NCBI RefSeq assembly: GCF_026340675.1
Contig: NZ_JAPEOX010000002.1
Coordinates: forward strand, 620,001 to 684,000
Reading direction: 5' to 3'
DNA length: 64,000 nt
Origin: Streptomyces sp. NBC_01264
Lineage (GTDB): Bacteria > Actinomycetota > Actinomycetes > Streptomycetales > Streptomycetaceae
In this document: positions 1-8,090 of the stretch, piece after piece
Layout: each line of letters starts with the position of its first letter
Numbering within the stretch: position 1 is the first letter of the stretch
Position numbers and translations under genes: made by a program
The notes under the pieces: model-generated
Seen by the model: only the letters and a program-made list of their open reading frames with translations
What the model was told of the DNA's origin: nothing
The model's database searches: none

Positions 1-167
1 GGGTCGCGATGCCGAGCGGCTGCCGGGTCGGGCAGTGCGAGAGCTGTGCGTGCGGCGTGCTCAAGGGCACGGCGGCGCACCTGGTGACCCCCTCGGAGGA
101 CCTGCCCGACACCGACGTCCTGACCTGTCAGTCCCTGCCGACCTCGGACCTGGTGCTCGACGTCTGA
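1..167 (+). CDS. 2Fe-2S ferredoxin-type domain protein, 3' end only
   Basis: The window opens inside a plus-strand gene whose last 50-odd codons read CRVGQCESCACGVLKG followed by a later TCQS and a stop at 165-167. The cysteine pattern CX4CX2C plus a distant Cys is that of plant-type [2Fe-2S] ferredoxin domains, which often form the C-terminal electron-input domain of phthalate-dioxygenase-reductase-type or MOSC/FNR-type flavoproteins. An ATG at position 9 lies inside the domain and is unlikely to be the start. The flavin and NAD domains, if present, would lie upstream of the window, so the substrate cannot be inferred. Confidence 0.8.
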   Translation, partial: VAMPSGCRVGQCESCACGVLKGTAAHLVTPSEDLPDTDVLTCQSLPTSDLVLDV

Positions 168-189
168 GCCGGACCGGGAACCGCAGCCG

Positions 190-1533
190 TCAGCAGGCGC
201 TCTCCTCCTTCGCCTCCAGCCCCTCGAGGCTGTCCATGAAGGAGGAGACGGAGAACACCGCGCGCCCGGGGCCGGCCGGACCGTAACCGGGCGGGGAGCT
301 CAGGCCGAACTCCTCCAGCGTCGCGCGGTAGGTCTCCAGCAGGCGGACGTGGTACTCGAGGGGCGCGCCCAACGGGTTGGCCTTGCCCAGCGGGGTCGTC
401 GGCTCCGGGCACCAGGTGGTGAAGCGCGGGACGACTCCGTGCGACATGAAGAACCGCAGGCCCTCCTGGGTCGACGCGATCGCCTCGCTCACCTTGGTGA
501 ACCCGAAGGGCTCGGCCATCTCGATGCCCGCCACGAAGTTCGGGATCACGTTGCGCGGGCCGAACACCTCCGTGGAGTCCAGGATCCTGCGGTGCCATTC
601 GTCGCGGCCGACGTAGCGCTCCTTGCCCGGGCAGTGGAGCTTGAACAGGTACTCGTCCCACACCTCGAAGTTGGGGTGGTAGATCTTGACGCCGTGGTCG
701 TGGAAGCGCTGCACGGCGTCGCGGGGCAGGGCCTGCGCGACGACCTTGCCGGTCCAGCGGCCGGGGAAGCGCTCCTCGATGGCCTTGGCGTACTGGCCGT
801 AGAAGTCGGCCTCGTCACGGCCGCCGACCTGGGAGGTGATCGAGCCGCCCGTGAGGGTGTAGGCCTTGGAGATGCCCGCCGTGTCGTACCGGTCGATGAT
901 CTCCAGCGCCTCGAGGATCTCCTCGACCGGCTTCACACCCGTGTAGGGGCGGCCGGCCGCCTTGTGCTGGCGCCAGTTGTGGTTGATGTCGCAGAACTGG
1001 CACTCCTCCTTGGCGCCGAAGTACTGGCACACCCGGAAGACCGTCAGGTAGATGAGGTAGCCCCACTGGATGGTCGGCGCGACCTCCATCACGGACTTGC
1101 CGTTCGACAGCTTGTGCCGGTAGTACTCCGGCATCGGCGGCAGGCCGACGTCCGAGATCCGTACGCCGTCCAGGTACAGGCCGAGCGTGCCGTCCTCCCC
1201 GCCGCGCACCACGTACGGGGAGTCCGGGTTGACCCGTACGGAGACCACGGTGCGGCGCAGCTCGTACGGGCCACCGGTGAGGACGATCTCCTCCGGGGGC
1301 CGGTTCAGCGCGGCGGCGCCGAGCTCCGGGAGGGTGCGGTGGTCGAAGGAGAAGATGAAGTACGACTTCGGCTTGACGTCGCCCGAGGCCCCGTCGGCGC
1401 CCCCGCTGAGCGCGGACTCGTCGAAGGCCATGCCGCCCCGCAGGAGGTCTTCCTTGATCACGGCTTCCCGGGGGACGTGCGGGAAGCGCCCCATCAGGTC
1501 CTCGATCAGCGCGGTACGGCTGGGACTCTCCAT
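190..1533 (-). CDS. Radical SAM protein with CX8CX2C cluster motif
   Basis: This is a 447-residue protein. ATG 1533 is chosen because GGAG precedes it; the open frame continues upstream to 1644 without a better start. Cys169, Cys178 and Cys181 (VCQYFGAKEECQFCDINHN) give CX8CX2C instead of the canonical CX3CX2C of radical SAM enzymes. The segment after it (TLTGGSIT, then a VVAQALP strand) fits the following TIM-barrel strands. The N-terminal 165 residues are a family-specific domain, and near the C-terminus TWCPEPTTPLGKANPLG adds another Cys. The protein is cytosolic with no signal peptide. The substrate is unknown. The next gene upstream on the same strand is an aldehyde dehydrogenase about 170 bp away, so the two may be co-transcribed and functionally linked. 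The radical SAM assignment is firm; the role is not. Confidence 0.8.
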   Translation of the reverse strand: MESPSRTALIEDLMGRFPHVPREAVIKEDLLRGGMAFDESALSGGADGASGDVKPKSYFIFSFDHRTLPELGAAALNRPPEEIVLTGGPYELRRTVVSVRVNPDSPYVVRGGEDGTLGLYLDGVRISDVGLPPMPEYYRHKLSNGKSVMEVAPTIQWGYLIYLTVFRVCQYFGAKEECQFCDINHNWRQHKAAGRPYTGVKPVEEILEALEIIDRYDTAGISKAYTLTGGSITSQVGGRDEADFYGQYAKAIEERFPGRWTGKVVAQALPRDAVQRFHDHGVKIYHPNFEVWDEYLFKLHCPGKERYVGRDEWHRRILDSTEVFGPRNVIPNFVAGIEMAEPFGFTKVSEAIASTQEGLRFFMSHGVVPRFTTWCPEPTTPLGKANPLGAPLEYHVRLLETYRATLEEFGLSSPPGYGPAGPGRAVFSVSSFMDSLEGLEAKEESAC

Positions 1534-1704
1534 CTGCGGCTCCAATTCCAGGCTCTTGCCGGACCGCGGCGGCCCGCCCCCTTGGCGTTCCGCGCGGCAC
1601 GGCGGTGATCTCACTGTAATCAGAGCGCGCGGGGCCCGGCGCATCGCCTCCTCGGAGCCACCTCGGAGCCTGCGCTGCCACCTCGGTACCCGCTCGGCGC
1701 CGCT

Positions 1705-3224
1705 TCAGGGCATAAGCTGGTACTCCGGGAAGTTGCCCGGGAGCCGTTCGCCGGCGGGTCCGAGGGTGACGGCGCGGACCAGGAGCTCGCCGCCGACGAA
1801 GGCGCCCCGCCAGGAGGCGCCGAACCCGCCGAAGAGCTCCTCCCGGTCCCCGCGCGAGCGGGGCCTGCCGTGGCCGGTCTTGAAGGCGCGGATCTGGGGT
1901 GCGAGGCGGTCGAAGACGGCCGGGTCGTCGGTGGAGAGGGTGGCGACCAGCCCTCCGTTGGAGGCGTTCATCGCCGCCAGCAGCTCGGCCTCGGTGTCGA
2001 CGAGCACGATCGTGTCGACCGGGCCGAAGGGCTCCGCGTGGTAGAGGGGCGAGGAGGCCGGCGGGCTGAGGAGGGTCAGCGGGGCCAGGTAGGCGGAGGT
2101 GTCCTGGCCGGGCAGGAAGCGGGCCGGGTCCAGCGTGCCGCGGAAGAGGGGGACGGCGCCGTGGTCCACGGCCTCGGCGGCGTTGATGAGGGGGCCGAAA
2201 TCGAGCTCGGGCAACGGGTCGTCCGGGTGCGCGACGGCGAGCGGGTGTCCGGTGCGGACGGCGGAGACGGCCGGGAGGTAGGCGGCGAGGAAGTCGGGGA
2301 AGGCGGTGCGCTGGACGACGAAGCGCGGGTAGGCGGTGCAGCGCTGCTTGCCGTAGTCGAAGAGTTTCGGGACGGCGGCGCCCAGGGCGGTCCAGTCGGT
2401 GTGCTCACAGACCCCCCCCAGGTGTTGAGGCCCTCCTGTTCGAGGACGTGGCGCTTGCCGAGGTCGGTGAGGGAGGTGGCGATGCGGGCCCCGGTGTCGC
2501 GGCCGCCGACGAAGGAGACGCAGCCGATCTCCGGGGAGCGGACGAGCGCCTCGGAGAGTTCGCCGCCGCTGCCGCTGACCAGGGTCACCGGGACGTTCTC
2601 GCGGTGGATGAGCGCGCAGGCGAGGGTGAGGCAGGCCAGGCCCCCGTCGGTGGGGGTCTTGGCGATGACGGCGTTGCCCGCGAGGGCCTGCACCAGCATC
2701 GCGTGGACCAGGACGGACATGGGGTAGTTCCAGCTGGCGATGTTGGACACCGGGCCGTCGAGCGGGGTCCGGCCCACCGACATGGCGTCGATGTGGTCCA
2801 CGTACCAGCGCACGCCCTCGATGGCCCGGTCCACGTCCGCGCACGCGAGCCGCCAGGGCTTGCCGATCTCCCACACCAGGAGCAGGGCGAGCAGATCGCG
2901 ATGCTCGGTGAGGGCGTCGAGGGCAGCGGTGACCCGGGCCCGGCGCTCCGCCGGCGGAACCTGCCGCCAGGCGCGGTGCTGGTCGAGGGAGGCCCGTACC
3001 GCCTTGGTCGCGGTGCCCGCGTCGAGCCGGGGCGGGCCCGCGATCGGACTGCTGTCCACGGGACTGGTGGCGGGCAGGGCGTGGCCGTCGCTCTGCCAGG
3101 CGCCGGCCCAGAGGTTCAGGACGCCGTCCTCGCGGAAGGCCTCCGGGGCCGCGGCGAGGGCGCGCCGCCAGGCATCGGACCAGGCCGTGCCGGGCTTGAG
3201 GGCGAGGGGGGTGGGCTGTGCCAT
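1705..3224 (-). pseudogene. Aldehyde dehydrogenase, frameshifted at a G8 tract
   Basis: Two minus-strand frames together make one aldehyde dehydrogenase of about 505 residues. The N-terminal part starts at ATG 3224 (GGAG upstream) and runs through PVSNIASWNYPMSV, AKTPTDGG and the glycine-rich SFVGG to LEQEGLNTWG. The C-terminal part resumes in another frame at VCEHTDWT and contains the catalytic cysteine in GKQRCTAYPRF (about residue 295), the EPFGPVDT motif and the end. The break is the homopolymer of eight C on the plus strand at 2412-2419. Nine or six bases would restore one frame. Everything on both sides is intact, so a sequencing or assembly indel, recent inactivation, or slippage are all possible. 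It probably oxidises an aldehyde with NAD(P); the substrate is unknown. It may form a unit with the radical SAM gene downstream. Confidence 0.8.
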
Positions 3225-3466
3225 CTGTGAGTCTCCGCTCAAGGACGGGCGGGGCGGGGGTGGCTCGCGCGTACGGCTCCGGACGCGGGGGCGGCCGGGC
3301 GCGCGGGGCGGGGCGGGACGGGGTGCTGCGGTGACGTGCGGGTGGCGGGCGTGGACGAGTGCTCCGACCGTACGTACCTTCCGCGCAGCATCCGTGTTCT
3401 CGGGCGTCGGCGGCGCGTCACGCCCCACGGCCCGCCCCGGGCGACGGCGACCGCGGACGGCACCCT

Positions 3467-3943
3467 CTACGAGGGCGCCGGGACCGGTGTGGTCAAGGTC
3501 GCCGAGGGATGAGCCCCGGCGCCGTGGGTGTGCACGGGGGCCGAGTCCAGGGTCCCGCCGAGGCGGGCCCGGGCCGGGGCCAGGGCGTCCGCCGAGGGCG
3601 CCGTGATGATCCAGCGCTCGCCGACGAGGTACGTGCCACCGTACTGCCGCGACTCCGACAGCCAGGCGGCACGGCCCTGCGCCGTACTGAAGGTGGCGAG
3701 CCGGAAGGCCTGCGCGCCCACCGCGCAGGCGCCCTCGCGGAGCTCCTGCGCATCGACCGTCACCTCGGGGCTGCAACCCACGGCGGCGGCGATCCGGTCC
3801 AGCGGCTCGGGGGCGGGGAGCGGGGGCGCTGCTCGGCCCCCGCCCGTGCCGCCCGCGCCGGCCGTGCAGCCGGCGCAGAGGAGAGCGGCGAGCAGGGCGA
3901 TCGTGCGGGGCGCCCGGAGCGCCCCGACTCGCTTGTCGGTCAC
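3467..3943 (-). CDS. Small secreted lipoprotein
   Basis: This 158-residue protein starts at GTG 3943, with GAAGGG about 11 nt upstream inside the end of the preceding gene. The N-terminus has a basic stretch, a hydrophobic segment and a lipobox LCAGC with the lipidated Cys at residue 26, so it should be anchored to the outer face of the membrane. The mature part has two further Cys (VGCSPEV and EGACAVG) that could form a disulphide, and the segment TYLVGERWIITAPS. It follows the PF03640-type lipoprotein gene by only 6 bp, which implies co-transcription and translational coupling. No enzymatic motif is visible. It belongs to a conserved-hypothetical class in streptomycetes. Confidence 0.75.
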   Translation of the reverse strand: MTDKRVGALRAPRTIALLAALLCAGCTAGAGGTGGGRAAPPLPAPEPLDRIAAAVGCSPEVTVDAQELREGACAVGAQAFRLATFSTAQGRAAWLSESRQYGGTYLVGERWIITAPSADALAPARARLGGTLDSAPVHTHGAGAHPSATLTTPVPAPS

Positions 3944-3949
3944 GGCCGT

Positions 3950-4978
3950 TCAGCCCTTCGCCGGGATCTTCTCACCCGCGTCGTCCACCGCGAACCAGAG
4001 GCCCTGGAGGCCGTGTCCGTTGGTCTGGCCCGGCGCGGTGTCTCCCGTGTAGAGGTAGACCGGCCAGCAGTCGATCGTCAATTGGCGGGTTCCGTCAGGG
4101 CGTTCCACGGATCCGACCAGACCGGTGGGAATTCCGACGGCCTTTTCCCGTTCCACGGGTGCGGCGGGTTTCCACGTGTTCAGGCAGGCGTCGAGGCAGC
4201 CGAATTTCATCGGCCAGGCGCTGTCCTTTCCGAACCGGTAGAGGGTGCGTCCCTGGCCGTCCACCATCAGTTTTCCGAGTTTCGCGTCATCCGTGACGGA
4301 GAGCTGCGCGGATTCCTTTCCGGCCTCTGCAGCCTCGCCGGCATCTGCGGCCTTTCCGTCGTCCGCGGCCTTTCCGGCATCCACGGCCTTCTTGCCGTCC
4401 GGAGCCAGCACGTGCCAGGTGCCGCCGACGCCCTCGCCCTTCGCCTCACCCGGCCGGGTGTCCTTCGCGTACCGGTAGACGGGCCATCCCGCGAGCGTGA
4501 GCTGACGGGTGCCGTCGGGCCGGTCGACCGAGCCGAGCAGCCCCGCGTCCGTGCCGGCCGGGGCCTGCGCCCCGTCCGCCGGTACCGCGGGCCAGAGGGT
4601 GGCGCAGGCGCCCTCGCAGTTCGAGCGGGGCGGCTGGGCGGTGTCCTTGTCGAACCGGTAGAGCGTGGACCCGGCCGCGTCCGTGGCCACACTGCCGATT
4701 CCGGGGATCTCCCGGACCGACAGCTTCCCGGCCGGAGTCAGGTCCGCATCCTCCTCCGCATCCGTTTCCTGCCCCGCGCCGTACTCCTCGCCGTAGCCCT
4801 CGCCCTCAGCCTTACCCTCGGCGTCTCCGGGGCCATGGCCCACCGCCCGTTCCGCTCCCGCCGGCCGGACCGTCACCGTACGGGCGCCGTCGTCACCGCT
4901 ACCGCATCCCGACGCGAGCAGAATTACGGTCAGCACCGATCCCGCGGCGGCCGCGGTCGCCCGGCTCCTGTTGCCCAT
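3950..4978 (-). CDS. Lipoprotein with two pairs of PF03640-type secreted repeats (SCO0930-like)
   Basis: This 342-residue lipoprotein starts at ATG 4978, with AAGGAGA upstream. The lipobox LASGC places the acylated Cys at residue 25. After an acidic, low-complexity stretch there are two long repeat units, each with TLYRF.KD, a C-x3-C segment (NCEGACATLWPA; GCLDACLNTWKPA), a PDGTRQLT strand and a WPVY.Y..DT strand. This is the 'secreted repeat of unknown function' (Lipoprotein_15, PF03640). The linker between the units is an Ala-Gly-Lys-Asp-Glu repeat. Related lipoproteins in streptomycetes carry the name SCO0930 family. The gene lies 115 bp downstream of the NuoF-ferredoxin gene on the same strand, which suggests an extracytoplasmic partner for that redox module. 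The biochemical function is unknown. Confidence 0.85.
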   Translation of the reverse strand: MGNRSRATAAAAGSVLTVILLASGCGSGDDGARTVTVRPAGAERAVGHGPGDAEGKAEGEGYGEEYGAGQETDAEEDADLTPAGKLSVREIPGIGSVATDAAGSTLYRFDKDTAQPPRSNCEGACATLWPAVPADGAQAPAGTDAGLLGSVDRPDGTRQLTLAGWPVYRYAKDTRPGEAKGEGVGGTWHVLAPDGKKAVDAGKAADDGKAADAGEAAEAGKESAQLSVTDDAKLGKLMVDGQGRTLYRFGKDSAWPMKFGCLDACLNTWKPAAPVEREKAVGIPTGLVGSVERPDGTRQLTIDCWPVYLYTGDTAPGQTNGHGLQGLWFAVDDAGEKIPAKG

Positions 4979-5092
4979 GGTTCTCTCCTTCGGTTTCCAT
5001 CCGGAGCAATTCCGTCGGGACATTCATAAGGGCTACGGGAGCCTGCGCATTCAAAGGCGCGGGAATTTATCAGATCACGCCAAAGCGTGAAC

Positions 5093-6544
5093 TCATTCCT
5101 GGATGCGGAGCGCGAGCGCCGGGCAACGCCGCACCGCGCGCAATGCTTTCGGCCGCAGGGGACCTGGGACGGGCATCACTCCGCGTGCCGGATAGCCGTC
5201 CTCGTCGAGCCGCACGACATCGGGCAGCAGGTCCACGCACAGGCCGTGGCCCTTGCACAACGTCCAGTCCACGACGAGCCGTTCGGGGCTCTCGTCCGCG
5301 GGCAGCGGCAGGGCGCCCAGGACGCGGCGTCCGCAGCCGCTGCCGAGCGCGTGGTCGCGGAACTCGTCGGGGAAGACCGCCAGCGCGGAGGCCACGAACG
5401 AGGACGTGCCGTCCGGGTGGGAGCAGGCTCCCCGGCCGCGCACCCCGCGCATCCGGGCCTGTACCGCGTCGAGGGCCGCCCCTCCCCCGCCCGCCACGAG
5501 CCGTTCCACGGCGTCGGCGAGCGAGGGCAGTCCCCGTACGCACGGGCCGCACTGGCCCGCCGACTCCTTCGCCAGCCAGCGCGCGACCCGGGCCACCTCG
5601 CCCGCCGGGCACGTCTCTTCGGGCAGCGGCAGCACCGCGCCCGCGCCCAGCACCGCGTCGTACGCCGCCAGGGACTTCCGCGAGATCAGCGCCTCGCGCG
5701 CCGCCCCCGGGTCCAGCCAGCGCCCGTGGAAGCCGCCGATCAGCACGCCCTGTCCGGGCAGCGTGCCGCACAGGTCCAGTACGTACGCCAGGGACGTGCC
5801 CAGCGGTACCTCGACGACGGTCCTCCCGGCGACGGTCAGCAGGGTCGTGCCGGGCTCGTCGGGCAGGCCGGCCGTGCCGTACTCGGGCGCGCCGAGGCGG
5901 GCGGCAACGGCGAGTTGGGCGTACGTCTCCGCGTTGGACAGCAGGGTGGGCAGGCCGCCGAGGCCCCGTTCGCTGGTGCGCGTCCGGTGCCCGGAGGGCA
6001 GGGCGGGTCCGCCGTCCAGGCCGTTCACGAGGGCGCTGCCTTCACCCGTGACGAACCGTTCGGGGAGCCTGACGACGCGCACCCGCCGCCCGGCCGGGCC
6101 CCGTTCGGCGACGGCCTCGACGAGCGAGCGCTCCACGTCCGGGCGGGTGACACCGACGACCACGTCCTCGGCGCCGAGCGCGGCGGCGGCCACCAGCGCG
6201 CCGTCGAGCACGAGGTGCGGAACGTAGAGGAGCAGGGCGGCGTCCTTGAGGCAACTCGGCTCGCCTTCCGTTCCGTTGACGACCACGGCGGTGCGCCCGT
6301 CCTGGCCCCGGGCGGACCGGATCACGGCCCGGAGTTTGCGGGCGAAGGGGAAGCCCGCTCCCCCGCGTCCGCCGAGGGCGATGCCCTCGGCGAGCTCGAC
6401 GAGCCCTTCGGAGGGATACCGGGGCAGGGCGCCGTGCACGCCCAGATGGCCTGCCCGGTCGAGTCGCTCGGAGGTGTCGAGTCCGGCCAGCAGGCGCGGC
6501 CCTCCGACGCAGCCGAGCGCGGGCCGCGTCGCGGAATCGCTCAT
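5093..6544 (-). CDS. NuoF-like flavin/4Fe-4S subunit fused to a C-terminal 3-Cys ferredoxin
   Basis: This is a 483-residue protein. ATG 6544 overlaps the stop of the upstream gene (ATGA, 6541-6544), so translation is coupled. The first half is the FMN/NAD-binding fold of complex I 51-kDa subunits (GGRGGAGFPFARKL, VVNGTEGEP, LLSNAETYA), followed by an SLBB-like stretch. The 4Fe-4S ligand region GQCGPCVRG lies near residue 330. The last 60 residues form a separate ferredoxin with C-x5-C (CKGHGLC) and a distal RRCPALAL, the three-Cys pattern of 3Fe-4S ferredoxins that serve P450s. The fusion suggests NAD(P)H to FMN to Fe-S electron transfer delivered directly to a partner. The likely acceptor is the membrane protein encoded just upstream. 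It is not part of a complex I operon. Confidence 0.85.
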   Translation of the reverse strand: MSDSATRPALGCVGGPRLLAGLDTSERLDRAGHLGVHGALPRYPSEGLVELAEGIALGGRGGAGFPFARKLRAVIRSARGQDGRTAVVVNGTEGEPSCLKDAALLLYVPHLVLDGALVAAAALGAEDVVVGVTRPDVERSLVEAVAERGPAGRRVRVVRLPERFVTGEGSALVNGLDGGPALPSGHRTRTSERGLGGLPTLLSNAETYAQLAVAARLGAPEYGTAGLPDEPGTTLLTVAGRTVVEVPLGTSLAYVLDLCGTLPGQGVLIGGFHGRWLDPGAAREALISRKSLAAYDAVLGAGAVLPLPEETCPAGEVARVARWLAKESAGQCGPCVRGLPSLADAVERLVAGGGGAALDAVQARMRGVRGRGACSHPDGTSSFVASALAVFPDEFRDHALGSGCGRRVLGALPLPADESPERLVVDWTLCKGHGLCVDLLPDVVRLDEDGYPARGVMPVPGPLRPKALRAVRRCPALALRIQE

Positions 6545-7710
6545 CGTCCGCTCCGCACGCCGTCGAGCGGCTCGGCAGACGGCCCGCCGGTGGGCTCCGC
6601 GGCCCGTCCCGGGCGGCCGGGGAACACCGTGGTGCCCGGCTGCCGGGTCAGGCGCGCGGTCAGCAGCTCCGCCGCCCATTCGGCCGGCCTGTGCACGAAG
6701 GGGGCCGGCCGGTGCGGGGGCGCCTGCCCGGGCGCCCGGGAGGGTACGGACGGCACGTGCGGCGGGGCCTGCGCCGGCGCCACCGGTGCGGCCGGCCCGC
6801 CGGAAGGCCGTACGGGGTCCGCGCGGAGCGGCGTACCGGGCCTCGTGCGCGGTCCCGCGGCGGCGAGCGTACGGAGCTTCGCGCGCAGCCGCAGCGCCAG
6901 CAGTGCGGCGACGGCGAGCAGGCACAGGACGTACCCCGCCGTCACCCAACCACTCGCGGGGCGACCGGACTTGAGCCCGTGGACGAGCGAGGCACCCCAG
7001 GCGGGGTACGCGCCCATGTGCAGGGCCCGCCACCACAGCGACCGCCCCCGGGTGGCGAAGGCGCCGCGGACGGCGCCGGAGACGGCCACGGCGACGAACC
7101 CGTATCCGGCCAGGCTGCCGAGGCCGATGAGGAGGGGCCGCTGACCGTCCGCGAAGGGCAGGACCACGGCGGCGGCGTCGGTCCGGGACCGCCCGACCTT
7201 GATCCACACGTGCAGCAGGAGGAAGCCGAGTCCGGCGACGGCCAGGCCCCGGTGCACGGCCTGGGCGACGAGCCGGTGCCCGGAGGCGAGCAGTCTGCGG
7301 TCGGTGGCCGCCAGGCCCCACAGCACGGCGCCGGTGAGGCAGACCAGCGAGAGCACACCGGCCCCGTAGTCGAGGAAGTCCCACAGCCGGGTCAGTGCGC
7401 CCGCGCGGGCCGCGACGAGCAGGGCGGCCGCGGCCGCGAGGGCCGCCGCACCCAGGGCCGCGGGGTGCGGTCCCCCGGCGGCGGACAGCAGCGGCGGACG
7501 CCGCAGCGCCCGCCGGCCGGAGGCGCCCGGTGTGGCCGGCATCGATGCCGTCGGGGACTGCGCCGCGGATACCTGAACCGGGCCGGACGGCACGGCGGAC
7601 GGAGTTCCGGACGGAGTCGCGGAGGGCGCTCCGGCGTGGCGCCGGGTGCGGCCTCTCGTGCGGCGGGCCCGGTGCGAGCGACCGGACAGGCGGGGCTGGA
7701 GCAGGGGCAT
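6541..7710 (-). CDS. Ferric-reductase-like transmembrane protein
   Basis: This is a 389-residue protein. ATG 7710 is preceded by GGGAG at a good distance; an in-frame ATG at 7722 is possible. The N-terminal 95 residues are basic and Pro/Ala-rich. From about 100 to 300 there are six hydrophobic segments with paired histidines (AVHRGLAV, LLLHVWIK, RALHMGAYP, SLVHGLKSG) in the arrangement expected of b-type haem ligands in ferric-reductase-like domains. A Pro/Ala-rich cytoplasmic tail follows. It overlaps the NuoF-ferredoxin gene by 4 bp. The pair looks like a two-component membrane redox chain: the cytosolic flavoprotein feeds electrons to the haem protein, with the downstream lipoproteins outside the cell. 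The terminal acceptor is not evident. Confidence 0.75.
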   Translation of the reverse strand: MPLLQPRLSGRSHRARRTRGRTRRHAGAPSATPSGTPSAVPSGPVQVSAAQSPTASMPATPGASGRRALRRPPLLSAAGGPHPAALGAAALAAAAALLVAARAGALTRLWDFLDYGAGVLSLVCLTGAVLWGLAATDRRLLASGHRLVAQAVHRGLAVAGLGFLLLHVWIKVGRSRTDAAAVVLPFADGQRPLLIGLGSLAGYGFVAVAVSGAVRGAFATRGRSLWWRALHMGAYPAWGASLVHGLKSGRPASGWVTAGYVLCLLAVAALLALRLRAKLRTLAAAGPRTRPGTPLRADPVRPSGGPAAPVAPAQAPPHVPSVPSRAPGQAPPHRPAPFVHRPAEWAAELLTARLTRQPGTTVFPGRPGRAAEPTGGPSAEPLDGVRSGR

Positions 7711-8090
7711 GTGGTCTCCCATACGTCCGGACCCGAGCACTTCCACCTCGCGCTCGGCGCCCGGGGGTCGACGTCGTAACCGCTCCTCGGCGGGCGGGAG
7801 ATGGGCACCTGGCCCACCGGGCCGGCCGGGAGCGGGGGCCGGAGTGCAGAAGCATCGTGGAGGTATGCAAGCCGTCCACGAGATTTATCGAAACGTGATA
7901 ATTTCTGGCCCTCGCACAGCCATCGCATCGAACATCCCCGGAAGATTCCCTTCCAGTGGTGCGGTTGCGACGGGGTTGACGCCTGATCCGCCGCCGCACC
8001 TCCCCGACGGCGATCGAGCCGATGCCGCGGGACTGCGGGCTTGCCACCGTCCCACGGTGCAGGCCATACCCCGGCTTGAACGAGGTAACA
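7711..8090. other. Divergent intergenic region with AT-rich inverted repeat
   Basis: These 380 bp separate the ferric-reductase-like gene (minus) from the PucR-type regulator (plus). Most is GC-rich without a plausible gene. An AT-rich island near 7880-7905 contains the inverted repeat TTATC-N7-GATAA (7885-7901). GATAAT at 7897-7902 resembles a -10 hexamer. This is the natural place for the promoters of both genes and for autoregulation by the PucR protein, but no -35 element is convincing. Confidence 0.35.

Noticed and set aside
3350..3512. A short plus-strand frame ending ADGTLYEGAGTGVVKVAEG
   Set aside because: It looks protein-like at its end but has no start signal, overlaps the lipoprotein gene in antisense, and the upstream part is Arg-rich. 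Treated as shadow.
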